60,816 bases of DNA. It comes from an alpha proteobacterium AAP38. Its GTDB lineage: Bacteria > Pseudomonadota > Alphaproteobacteria > Azospirillales > Azospirillaceae. This document shows positions 45,128-52,875 of this stretch, piece after piece. Numbering within the stretch: position 1 is the first letter of the stretch; every line of letters begins with the position of its first letter. Location: the NCBI GenBank assembly GCA_001296005.1, contig LJHR01000014.1:1-60816 (forward strand), written 5' to 3'. The notes beneath the pieces were generated by a model, which was not told the origin of the DNA, did no database searches, and was given only the letters and a program-made list of their open reading frames with translations. The translations under genes and the position numbers were made by a program.

Positions 45128-45146
45128 TTTATCTCTTTATATGGAG
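45128..45146 (-). promoter_or_regulatory. Shared ter promoter element (terZ side)
   Basis: On the minus strand: CTCCATA-TAA-AGAGATAAA, followed by the -10-like TTATACT. It lies 45 bp before terZ in the 233-bp AT-rich gap 45084-45316, which also serves the divergent ATP-grasp gene. The same element occurs at 50407-50426 before the PRTase gene. Confidence 0.55.
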
Positions 45147-45316
45147 TTTATGATATCAAAACTCTCCCTTCAATCAGAATCACATTAAATTGACGATATT
45201 TAATTCTATGACATATAGTGATAACAAATTTACTAATACACTAATAAACAAAATAATTATTTGAAGCAGCTCTGCAGCAATGAAGCGCCATGGATGTGTA
45301 CCGCCCCCTTCAATGA

Positions 45317-46348
45317 ATGGTGATGAACATGATCCCGGAAACTCACCGCGTCTGGCTCAGTCGCGGCCTGTCGAATGTGACCGATGTCGCCCGCACCACA
45401 GACCGGGCTGGCCGCTTCGAGATTCTGGTCAGTCATACCGAGCCGGACTTTCCCGGTTTTTCCTTCGCCGACCGCCACTGGGTCGAACCGGAAGGGCTGT
45501 ACGGGCGGGAGGACATGTTCGCCGACTACGCCCTGCTCAGGTGCCAGGAGATGGATGTGCGCCTGCTCTGGCCCGGAAAGGGTGCGCCGCAGGTAATGGC
45601 GAGACGGTCGGCATTCGAAGCCGCGGGCATCCGTACGCTGCTTGCCGGCGATGCGGACACCTGCAAGCTGCTGGACGACAAGGCGGCCATCTACCGCGAC
45701 CTGGAGGGCACTGGTCTGCCAGTTCCGGAGTGGATGGAGTTTTCCACGCTGGCGGCGTTCGACGATGCATGGTCGGCGATGCGGCCCTGCGTTCCCTCCC
45801 TGTGCATCAAGCCGACCGTTTCCATCTTCGCGCTGGGCTTCCGCAGGATCGTGGAAGATGATGACGAATGGGGCCGCTTCGTCTCCAACGATCAATATAG
45901 GATCGGCCTCAATGAGTTCCGGCGCATCCTGTGTGGCGTGCAGAAGCCCCGCGCCTTCATACTCATGCGTACGCTGGAGGGCGAAGAGCGGAGTGTGGAT
46001 TGCATCGCACATAACGGCCGCCTCGTCGCCGCGGTCTCCCGCGTGAAACGTGGCCGGACCCAACATATCGAGACGGACCACCCGGCCATCGCGATCGCAC
46101 GTGCGCTCGTGGAGCGCTACGCACTCAATGGCGTCATCAATGTGCAAACCAAGGACCACGAGGGCCGGACATACATCCTGGAAGTGAATCCGCGCATGTC
46201 GGGTGGAATGATCTATAGTTGCCAGACTGGCCTCCATCTTCCCTATTGGGCCATGATGCTGGCGCTTGGCAATGCATCGCCAGAGGATGTGCCCCAACCC
46301 TCCAATGGCGTGGTCGCTCCCATCCAGGGCGTTGTCCGGATGGGCTGA
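45317..46348 (+). CDS. ATP-grasp enzyme of the Ter biosynthetic module
   Basis: 343 residues; in-frame ATGs at 45323 and 45329 are alternatives and none has a strong ribosome site. The ATP-grasp pattern is seen in LLDDKAAIYRDLEGTGLPVP, CIKPTVSIFALGF and the metal-binding end YILEVNPRMSGGMIYS. ATP-grasp enzymes join a carboxylate to an amine through an acyl phosphate. In the Ter module such enzymes are proposed to build a small nucleoside-like or peptide-like metabolite. The gene is divergent from terZ and its 3' end overlaps the convergent CitE-like gene by 106 bp. Confidence 0.82.
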   Translation: MVMNMIPETHRVWLSRGLSNVTDVARTTDRAGRFEILVSHTEPDFPGFSFADRHWVEPEGLYGREDMFADYALLRCQEMDVRLLWPGKGAPQVMARRSAFEAAGIRTLLAGDADTCKLLDDKAAIYRDLEGTGLPVPEWMEFSTLAAFDDAWSAMRPCVPSLCIKPTVSIFALGFRRIVEDDDEWGRFVSNDQYRIGLNEFRRILCGVQKPRAFILMRTLEGEERSVDCIAHNGRLVAAVSRVKRGRTQHIETDHPAIAIARALVERYALNGVINVQTKDHEGRTYILEVNPRMSGGMIYSCQTGLHLPYWAMMLALGNASPEDVPQPSNGVVAPIQGVVRMG

Positions 46349-47298
46349 CGCAAGGGTGACCCAGGTATGGCCCGAAGCCCGTCCTCGCATCGCGGCAATC
46401 CGGCGACGATGCCGTAGAGGCTGGCGCGTTCCAGAATTGCCTGCGCGACCTTGCGATGCGTGGCCGGTTCGCACATCGCGCCATACATCCTGAAAACCGC
46501 CGGCGCATCCGGCCGTAATATCCGGGCGGCCATTTCCACCTCCTCGGGTTCAACCGCATACTGGTCCTCGATGACGCCGACCTGGGAGGGGTGGATCGCC
46601 GTCTTGCCGAACAGCCCATGATCCAGGTCCTGCCGGACCTCGCGCCTCAGCACCTCGGGATGGTCGATCACCTCGCAAACCGGGGCGGTCAGGTTGAAGC
46701 CGTGCGGTTTGAAGGTCGAAGCCAACATGGCTATGGTATGGCCGATCCCCGTCTCATAGATGGTCCGGCTTGGCGAGCGGCGAACACCCAGCAGGTTGAA
46801 AAGATCGTTGCCACCGATGCGCAGCGCCAGGATACGCGACCGCACGGCGCTGTCCGACATGCAGTCGCGCAGGCGGCGCATCTCTGTCGCGTCGAATGCC
46901 TCAGCCGTCTCCAGCGTCGGCATGATGACGAACGGGCCGTCATGGCCGGAGATCAGGGCAAGATAGCCGCCCAGATTGGCCGCCGTGATCTTGGGCAGGA
47001 CAAAGCCGTCGATCCGGCTGATACCGCGCATCTGGATCACGCGGCCCATGACATGCGGGTTACGCACCCGAACGAAGCGGAGCAGCCCGGGCGAGGTCTG
47101 CATTCCTGGCAGGGCATTTTCGAGGTTGGCCAGTGCCTGGCCCACATCGTCGGTCCGCACCGCATCCTCGGTGCAGAAGATGACCGAGCGCACGGTTTCC
47201 AGCTTCTCGCGATTGGCGATCTGGAGAAGATCGTCGCGGGTCGCGGGGACATACAGGGATGCGCCAAGGCGGAGGTGGCGATTGTCCTGGGCTTCCAC
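46243..47298 (-). CDS. HpcH/HpaI (CitE-like) aldolase/lyase of the Ter module
   Basis: About 351 residues from a GTG at 47298, chosen because AGGAG lies 10 bases before it. Family marks are RLGASLYVPATRDDL, FVLPKITAANLGGYLA, VIMPTLETAEAFD, ILALRIGGNDLFNLLG and FGKTAIHPSQVGVIED. Enzymes of this fold cleave or form C-C bonds next to a carboxylate using Mg2+, sometimes with CoA. It belongs to the 46243-50344 operon (PRTase, HAD, StiP-like, CitE-like). Its last 35 codons lie inside the 3' end of the convergent ATP-grasp gene. Substrate unknown. Confidence 0.82.
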   Translation of the reverse strand: MEAQDNRHLRLGASLYVPATRDDLLQIANREKLETVRSVIFCTEDAVRTDDVGQALANLENALPGMQTSPGLLRFVRVRNPHVMGRVIQMRGISRIDGFVLPKITAANLGGYLALISGHDGPFVIMPTLETAEAFDATEMRRLRDCMSDSAVRSRILALRIGGNDLFNLLGVRRSPSRTIYETGIGHTIAMLASTFKPHGFNLTAPVCEVIDHPEVLRREVRQDLDHGLFGKTAIHPSQVGVIEDQYAVEPEEVEMAARILRPDAPAVFRMYGAMCEPATHRKVAQAILERASLYGIVAGLPRCEDGLRAIPGSPLRQPIRTTPWMGATTPLEGWGTSSGDALPSASIMAQ

Positions 47299-47359
47299 GA
47301 TTGGCTTGCTCCTGTTCCTGCGGCCTTCGGGGCCTGTCAATTGTCGCTCGGCGCGGGAA

Positions 47360-48457
47360 CTAGCCCTCACCCATGGTCTTGATGACTGCGGCGGCCCGAT
47401 AAGGGGGCGCCAATGTTGGGTCCACGACCACGGGCACACCGCGGCTGCACGCAAGCTGCATCAGGTGCGCCACGTCGTGATGACCGGGGTCCCGGACGAT
47501 CAGGGCCTCCGGTACACGGCGCAGCAGCGACCGCGTGGCCTCGCCAATACCTGGTTTGACGCGATTACGGTCCGTCACACGGTGGCGTTCCATGCAAGAG
47601 GTCATGAACAAGGCGCAGCCGGCCCGTCGTTCAGCCAGCCCGGCGGGGTCAAGAGCGGCCGGAAGGCACGTGGCATCGGTAAGCGCGTCCAGCATCGGTA
47701 CCGTCACCTCGTCCACGAACCGGCGGGAGATGTCGTGCGGTGCCAGTTCGCCATGGTAGACGCAGGCATGGAAGTCGCCGGGACCGACATGCGAGGCGTT
47801 CAGCACCGTGCGGCTGACAAGGCCCGAGACGATGGCGTTCAGCACGGAAGAGGGGATCAGGTAATCCTCGGAGGTGGCCGCCAGGCCCGCGACCCCGGCC
47901 AGATCAGCGACGACCGCCAGCGACGCGTCCACGTCCGACCCGCGCGCGGCGTTGTAATCCCCGACGCGGCGGTTCAATTCCGCAGTGATGGCCCCCTTCC
48001 CCGTCCAGCCATCCACGAACACCACGGATCGGTCGCCATGCGCGGCCACGATATGGTCCAGGGCGACCTCGTCGATGCCGCGATCACGGATAATGGAGAC
48101 GGAATAATGGAAGACCTCGCGACCCAATGCCCGCAGGGCGCGCCGCAGCAACACACCCACGGGCGTCCCAGCACGGGCCAGGCTGGCCAAGGCGATGACG
48201 CCACCCCTACGGGCCGAAATCTCCTTGGCCAGTGCCGCGACATCGCGGGCGAAACGGTCCCGGTTGCGCTGGAACGCGGCCCAGAACAGCCCCATATAGG
48301 ACGGGTCCGGGGTCTTCTCCACACCAAGCATCTCCGAATAATGGCGCCGGCCCGACTGGATCAGGCGTTCCCTGGCTTCGGTCTCCGTCGGTTGCATATC
48401 AACCGCCTTCAGCAGGAAGATCACGTCCGCGGGAAGGTAGCTGCCGGAGAAATTCAT
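47360..48457 (-). CDS. StiP-family protein (PRTase-like) of the Ter module
   Basis: About 365 residues from the ATG at 48457, which overlaps the HAD stop (ATGA). The N terminus MNFSGSYLPADVIFLLK and the segments GRRHYSEMLG and YSVSIIRDRGIDEVALDHI match the family annotated as cysteine protease StiP. VVFVDGWTGKGAITAEL looks like a PRPP-binding loop, which fits the view that the family is a phosphoribosyltransferase relative rather than a protease. It would act in metabolite synthesis with the adjacent PRTase and HAD. Confidence 0.78.
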   Translation of the reverse strand: MNFSGSYLPADVIFLLKAVDMQPTETEARERLIQSGRRHYSEMLGVEKTPDPSYMGLFWAAFQRNRDRFARDVAALAKEISARRGGVIALASLARAGTPVGVLLRRALRALGREVFHYSVSIIRDRGIDEVALDHIVAAHGDRSVVFVDGWTGKGAITAELNRRVGDYNAARGSDVDASLAVVADLAGVAGLAATSEDYLIPSSVLNAIVSGLVSRTVLNASHVGPGDFHACVYHGELAPHDISRRFVDEVTVPMLDALTDATCLPAALDPAGLAERRAGCALFMTSCMERHRVTDRNRVKPGIGEATRSLLRRVPEALIVRDPGHHDVAHLMQLACSRGVPVVVDPTLAPPYRAAAVIKTMGEG

Positions 48458-49197
48458 CGGGCGTGCCCCTTCACCGCATCGAAAACCTGCGAATGGGCGG
48501 TCGGCGTGATCGCATAGTCGCACAACGCCATGAAGGGCAGGTCGGTGAAGCTGTCCCCGACGCCCAGCGTCAGGGTCGCATCCATGCCCACATTCTCTAG
48601 GTACCAGCGCACGGCATTGGCCTTACCCAGGAAACCCGGCATGACGGCAAGGTTGTTGCCGTTCAGGTGCAGGTACCAGCCGTCCGGCAGACCGCGCCCG
48701 AGTTCATCCGCCACGCCGGCGAGGCTGTCATGCTCATGGGCGTTATGCTTGACGGAAACATAGAGGCCAAGGCCCGCATCGGACACGACGGAATGACGGA
48801 CGTCCGCTCCAAGAGCTGCCGCGATGCGGGCCACCTCGGCGACGATCCCCTCCAGCGAGGAACGCTCGCGCCGGACGCCGTCCGAAATGACAGAATGCCA
48901 GCGCGGTTCGGGCCGCCCGTCGGGGCCGATCAGCAGGCCGCCAAAGGAACAGATGGCATGCTTGTACGCCAAGCCGAGGCTGACCCGCCGGAAAGCGGCC
49001 TCGTTGCGGCCCGTGGTCGGCACAGTCACGGCGCCGCTGCCCAGCACCTGCGACATGAACCGCTCCTGCCGCGCGCTCTGAAAGGAGAGCGGCGCTCCCT
49101 GGCGGTCCACGGCCGCCACCCGTGAGCGGTCCGGTCCAGCCTTGCGGTCACTGTTGAACAGCGTGTCGTCGAGGTCGACGAAAACATAGACGGTCAT
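48454..49197 (-). CDS. HAD-family hydrolase of the Ter module
   Basis: 247 residues from the ATG at 49197. HAD motifs: I is FVDLDDTLFNSD (nucleophile Asp), II is PTTGRNEA, III is the Lys in LGKANAVRWYL, and IV is GVGDSFTDLPFM. The cap placement fits a type II (Cof-like) phosphatase. It should dephosphorylate a sugar-phosphate or nucleotide-like intermediate of the Ter metabolite. It lies 7 bp after the PRTase gene and overlaps the StiP-like gene. Confidence 0.87.
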   Translation of the reverse strand: MTVYVFVDLDDTLFNSDRKAGPDRSRVAAVDRQGAPLSFQSARQERFMSQVLGSGAVTVPTTGRNEAAFRRVSLGLAYKHAICSFGGLLIGPDGRPEPRWHSVISDGVRRERSSLEGIVAEVARIAAALGADVRHSVVSDAGLGLYVSVKHNAHEHDSLAGVADELGRGLPDGWYLHLNGNNLAVMPGFLGKANAVRWYLENVGMDATLTLGVGDSFTDLPFMALCDYAITPTAHSQVFDAVKGHAR

Positions 49198-49204
49198 CGC
49201 GCCC

Positions 49205-50344
49205 TCAGTAGCAGACGATGTCGGCACCAAGCGCCGCCACCAGTTCGGGATCGGCGGAATGGGCCGGGGTCTCCAGACACAGCACAACCCGCTCGTACCT
49301 GCGGTCACGTACGTTGTAGAGATAGTTCGGGATGCCATCGCCGTAATTGTCCCGGAAGGTCAGGACGCTGCCGATGGCGTGGCCGAGCATGATGGGGGAC
49401 CGTGTGGTGGCCTGGCACCATGCATCCATGCCCCGTGCCTCCAATTCCTCGGCAAGCCGGAACGGTGCCCAGACGAACTCGCCGCTGCCGAGGATCAGCG
49501 CGTTCTGCCCGGCCCGCAGGCCAAGCCGGTCGGCCAGTTCCGCCGGAGCGCACGGGTCGCGGCGAACGCCGAGACGACCGTGATTGGGAAGCAACATATC
49601 GGAACGGGAACGCCCGTCGCCCTCCAGGTCCGGCATGGGGATGGCGGGAGCGTCGGGGTTGGGCTTGAAACGGTACTCCCCCTCCAGGATGGATACGAAA
49701 TCGGTGCGCATGCCGGCCTCATCCTCCAGGATCGCCTTTGCCCGACCGCCGCTCCAGTCCGTCAGGACAACACAGACCAGACGCTCGACCCCGGTGCAGA
49801 ATCCACGTGCGGCGCGGATGAAGTTGGCGAAGGTCCTGCCCGTGCTGGCCTCGTCATCCACCAGCACCAGCGTGCGGGCCGCGCGCATCAGGCTGGCATC
49901 GGTAGGATCGACCGGGACATGGACATTGTGACCCGTGGCATGGCTGTGCTCTTCCCGGAACATGAAGGCGGGGGCGGCATTGAGCGCATAGCGCGTGGTG
50001 TGCACGAACAGCGCATCCCCACGACCGCTCCGGCGCACCCATTCGTCGAAGACCCCCGTACCGATGCAGATGGCCGTTTCCGCCATGCCGATGAACAGCA
50101 CCGGACCCAGCAGGTCGTCGGCGATCGCGGCAGCGAGATCGCGATAGGTCTGGCGCATCACCGACGGTTTCACCGGGATATGGCGACCGAGCACCTTGGA
50201 GACGAACAGGAAGCCACGCTTCGGGTTGCGGCGGGCGGCGAAGCCGCACACCATCTCTAACGGCTCCAGCGATCTGTGGACGGAAACCTCCAGATCACCT
50301 GCCGCCAGGGTGATGGCGTAAACTTCGGCGTTCATATCGGACAT
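49205..50344 (-). CDS. Phosphoribosyltransferase with C-terminal TRSP domain (Ter module)
   Basis: About 379 residues from the ATG at 50344 (GGGAAGG before it; another in-frame ATG at 50335). The PRPP loop is LVLVDDEASTGRTFANFI, the usual (V/L)VDDExxTG pattern. The C-terminal region has the TRSP-type motif LILGSGEFVWAPFRLAEELE and CQATTRSPIMLG that names the domain. It is the first gene of the minus-strand biosynthetic operon. A promoter-like element shared with terZ lies 63 bp upstream. It should make an N- or C-glycosidic bond between PRPP and an unknown base-like molecule. Confidence 0.87.
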   Translation of the reverse strand: MSDMNAEVYAITLAAGDLEVSVHRSLEPLEMVCGFAARRNPKRGFLFVSKVLGRHIPVKPSVMRQTYRDLAAAIADDLLGPVLFIGMAETAICIGTGVFDEWVRRSGRGDALFVHTTRYALNAAPAFMFREEHSHATGHNVHVPVDPTDASLMRAARTLVLVDDEASTGRTFANFIRAARGFCTGVERLVCVVLTDWSGGRAKAILEDEAGMRTDFVSILEGEYRFKPNPDAPAIPMPDLEGDGRSRSDMLLPNHGRLGVRRDPCAPAELADRLGLRAGQNALILGSGEFVWAPFRLAEELEARGMDAWCQATTRSPIMLGHAIGSVLTFRDNYGDGIPNYLYNVRDRRYERVVLCLETPAHSADPELVAALGADIVCY

Positions 50345-50406
50345 GGGCGCCTTCCCAAAACAATAGGCGCCCGAGGATTGCAAGAAGTAGCCAATTTGCG
50401 AACAAT

Positions 50407-50426
50407 TTTATCTCTCCATTATGGAG
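50407..50426 (-). promoter_or_regulatory. Shared ter promoter element (PRTase side)
   Basis: On the minus strand: CTCCATA-ATGG-AGAGATAAA. It contains a small inverted repeat (TCTCCA-TTA-TGGAGA, 50413-50427). It lies 63 bp before the PRTase start and matches the element at 45128-45146 except for one extra spacer base. Confidence 0.55.
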
Positions 50427-50481
50427 AATTTTTCTTTGTTTATATCCGTAAATTGTGATTTGACTGCAAATAAGTCATCTT

Positions 50482-50501
50482 TTGATTAATCTTTTAATCA
50501 A
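50482..50501. repeat. AT-rich inverted repeat upstream of the Ter biosynthetic operon
   Basis: TTGATTAA-TCTT-TTAATCAA is a perfect 8-bp inverted repeat in the strongly AT-rich stretch 50385-50535. It could be a regulator site or nucleation site for a nucleoid protein. The rest of the gap up to 50700 shows no gene. Confidence 0.45.
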
Positions 50502-50702
50502 CAAACACCTAATAGAAACATCACAATAACATTATGATGGATGCCAGCCGCAAAGCCGGGGTGAGCCTGTTTTGCGGTCATCCGGAAACAGGTCCTAGGG
50601 TCCAGACTCAATCAGAGAGCTGGTCCCGCCAGCATCGATAAGGCGAACCTGGACGATGCCGCCTGGTATGCGCGCCGTCGCAGCGGCTGTCGCGCAACGC
50701 TA

Positions 50703-50741
50703 CGCCCAGCCCCTCGACCATCATGGTCGAGGGGCTGGGCG
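50703..50741. repeat. Long perfect palindrome (18-bp arms, 3-base loop)
   Basis: CGCCCAGCCCCTCGACCA is followed by TCA and the exact complement TGGTCGAGGGGCTGGGCG. There is no T-run after it, so it is not a standard terminator. It sits directly before a CHAD-like remnant. It might be a recombination scar, an old element end or a bidirectional terminator relic. Confidence 0.7.
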
Positions 50742-50972
50742 ATTGGCGGTGCCTATGTCGCCGCAATAGATGACCTGCATACCCTGTTGGGCAACATCAA
50801 CGATGAGGCCGTCGGCGACAGGCTGGAACGCAGGCTTAAATCCCCTATGCCGACGGTTGGATTGGCGCATCTGCACCGCACGCATTCCGACAGGCTGAAG
50901 GCGGCATGGGTCCGCTTCGAAACGCTGTCGCCACCATGGGCCGCGCCTGACACCGCCCGAGCTGGGTAGTTT
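50742..50972 (+). pseudogene. Remnant of a CHAD-domain protein (C-terminal end)
   Basis: The frame open from before 50742 to the stop at 50970-50972 encodes DDLHTLLGNINDEAVGDRL and later LKAAWVRFETLSPPW. These match the end of CHAD domains (L..LLG.lND..v, then W..F....fW), which bind polyphosphate. No start codon with a ribosome site and no upstream CHAD histidine helices were found, and the long palindrome lies just before it. I therefore read it as a decayed 3' fragment. It could instead be chance similarity in a short frame. Confidence 0.45.
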
Positions 50973-51083
50973 CCGATCCTATGATGCTGCGGTCTGCCAC
51001 GCTCAGAATGAAGGCGTGCGTGCTCACCATCAGCAATGGCTGAGGCGTCAGATTTGTCCTCTGGATGTCGAAAGGCGAAAACC

Positions 51084-52385
51084 TTGGACAAGCGCCTGCT
51101 GGCCGGCCTGTCAATGGCGGGGCTCCTGATCCTGGGGGGATGTGTGGCGCTGGTATGGCGACCGGGCATCGAGCCAGTCCCTCCACCAACTGCCGCCAGC
51201 TTCGCCCCCGCTGAGGTTGCGCGGGGGCAGGTCTTGGCCGCTGCCGGAAACTGCGCTGTCTGCCATACATCTGATCCGGGCCATCCCTATGCCGGTGGTG
51301 TCGGTTTCGCATCATCGTTCGGCACGATCTATTCCACCAACATCACGCCAGATGCGGCGACCGGTATTGGTCGCTGGTCGCAGGCTGCGTTCACGCGGGC
51401 CATGCATGAAGGCGTGGCCCGCGACGGCAGCCATCTGTTCCCCGCCTTTCCTTATGATCATTTCACCAAAGTCTCGAACGGTGATCTGGAAGCGCTCTAT
51501 GCCTTCCTGATGACACAGACGCCGGTCGTCGCAACAGACAGGAAGAATGACCTTCCGTTTCCGCTCAATATCCGTGCGCTGCAGGCCGGCTGGAAGCTTT
51601 TGTACTTCAGGCCAGGCCGCTACGTGCCAGATTCCGCCAGGTCACCAAGCTGGAACCGCGGTGCCTATCTTGGTGAGGGTCTGGCACATTGCGCAGCCTG
51701 CCACAGCCCACGCAATGCGCTTGGAGCCGAAGACCCCCGGCAGGCGTATGGAGGCGCCGTTGTCGATGGCTGGATCGCGCCTGCCCTGACCGACGCCAAC
51801 CCCTCTTCCCAGATATGGAGCGAACAGGAGCTGTTCGCTTATCTGCGCAGCGGGGTCACCGACGCGCATGGATCAGCGGTGGGACCCATGTCATCCGTCG
51901 TCCATGAGGGACTGTCCGCACTGCCCGACGGGGATATCCATGCTATTGCGGCCTACTATGCCGATCTGAGCCAGGGGACGGCACGCCACGTCGGCAACTC
52001 AGCGGGCATCGACCGCAGCATAAAGACATCTGACGTGGGCGTCGGTCAGGTCAACGATGTCGATGCACGGCTCTACGTCGCTGCCTGCGCCGCCTGCCAT
52101 TACAGCAGCGGTCCAGACCCAACCGCTCAGCGTCCTGACCTGGCGTTGAATTCGGCTCTCCGCCTCGACCAGCCCACCAACCTTATACAGGTCGTCCTGC
52201 ATGGCGTAGGCGCGGCCGAAGGCGACCCCCTTGTGATGATGCCCGGCTTCGCAGGCGCGCTCAGCGACGCGGATATCACACGGCTGATCGCCTATCTGCG
52301 TCGCACACGAACTGGCCTTCCGCCCTGGGCCGATGTTGAACCGCAGGTGGCAATGATCCGTAAGGCCCGCACGCAAGCCCCATGA
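51084..52385 (+). CDS. Membrane-anchored cytochrome c with three heme sites
   Basis: About 433 residues from a TTG at 51084, chosen for AAAGGCGAAAACC before it; an ATG at 51036 without a ribosome site is the alternative. An N-terminal helix (LLAGLSMAGLLILGGCVALV) anchors or exports it. Three CxxCH sites are visible: CAVCH near residue 60, CAACH near 215 and CAACH near 335, each with later Met ligands. This tri-heme type is the electron-accepting subunit of periplasmic alcohol or aldehyde oxidoreductases. The next two genes encode the 2Fe-2S and molybdopterin subunits, so electrons from the Mo centre would leave through this protein to the respiratory chain. Confidence 0.86.
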   Translation: MDKRLLAGLSMAGLLILGGCVALVWRPGIEPVPPPTAASFAPAEVARGQVLAAAGNCAVCHTSDPGHPYAGGVGFASSFGTIYSTNITPDAATGIGRWSQAAFTRAMHEGVARDGSHLFPAFPYDHFTKVSNGDLEALYAFLMTQTPVVATDRKNDLPFPLNIRALQAGWKLLYFRPGRYVPDSARSPSWNRGAYLGEGLAHCAACHSPRNALGAEDPRQAYGGAVVDGWIAPALTDANPSSQIWSEQELFAYLRSGVTDAHGSAVGPMSSVVHEGLSALPDGDIHAIAAYYADLSQGTARHVGNSAGIDRSIKTSDVGVGQVNDVDARLYVAACAACHYSSGPDPTAQRPDLALNSALRLDQPTNLIQVVLHGVGAAEGDPLVMMPGFAGALSDADITRLIAYLRRTRTGLPPWADVEPQVAMIRKARTQAP

Positions 52386-52407
52386 CCTGCCGACAGGAAC
52401 CGCCAAC

Positions 52408-52875
52408 ATGGTGTCTTTCCAACTGAATGGCCGCCCGGTCAATGTGAGCGCGCAGCCGGACACGCCCCTGCTCTGGGTGATCCGCGATGAGATCGGCCTG
52501 ACGGGGACGAAGTTCGGCTGCGGCATCGGCCTGTGTGGTGCCTGCACCGTGCATGTCCAGGGCCGGGCCGTGCGTTCCTGCATCGTCTCCGTCGGATCGG
52601 TGTCCGGCGCGGCCGTGATCACCATCGAGGGGCTTGATCCGGACGGAAAACACCCTTTGCAGACGGCCTGGATTGATCGCCAGGTCCCGCAATGCGGCTA
52701 TTGCCAGTCAGGGCAGATCATGCAGGCGGCCACCCTGCTCCAGGATTTCCCCGATCCCACACCAGACGACATCACGGCCGTGATGAATGGCAACCTGTGC
52801 CGCTGCATGGCCTACATCCGCATCCGCGCAGCGATCCTGCTGGCAGCCGACATGTTGCGCCGGGGGGAACGCTGA
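52408..52875 (+). CDS. 2Fe-2S subunit of a molybdenum hydroxylase (IorA/aldehyde dehydrogenase type)
   Basis: 155 residues with both conserved clusters. The N-terminal plant-type cluster is CGIGLCGACTVHVQGRAVRS with the fourth Cys right after. The C-terminal four-helix cluster has CGYCQSG and NLCRC. No signal peptide is present, so it is probably co-exported with the large subunit. Its stop overlaps the next start (TGATG), indicating coupled translation. It passes electrons from the molybdenum centre to the cytochrome c. Confidence 0.92.
   Translation: MVSFQLNGRPVNVSAQPDTPLLWVIRDEIGLTGTKFGCGIGLCGACTVHVQGRAVRSCIVSVGSVSGAAVITIEGLDPDGKHPLQTAWIDRQVPQCGYCQSGQIMQAATLLQDFPDPTPDDITAVMNGNLCRCMAYIRIRAAILLAADMLRRGER

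Noticed and set aside
50753-51169. 138-codon minus-strand frame opposite the CHAD-like remnant and the cytochrome start
   Set aside because: Composition is Arg/Ser/Pro-rich shadow type and no motif is visible.
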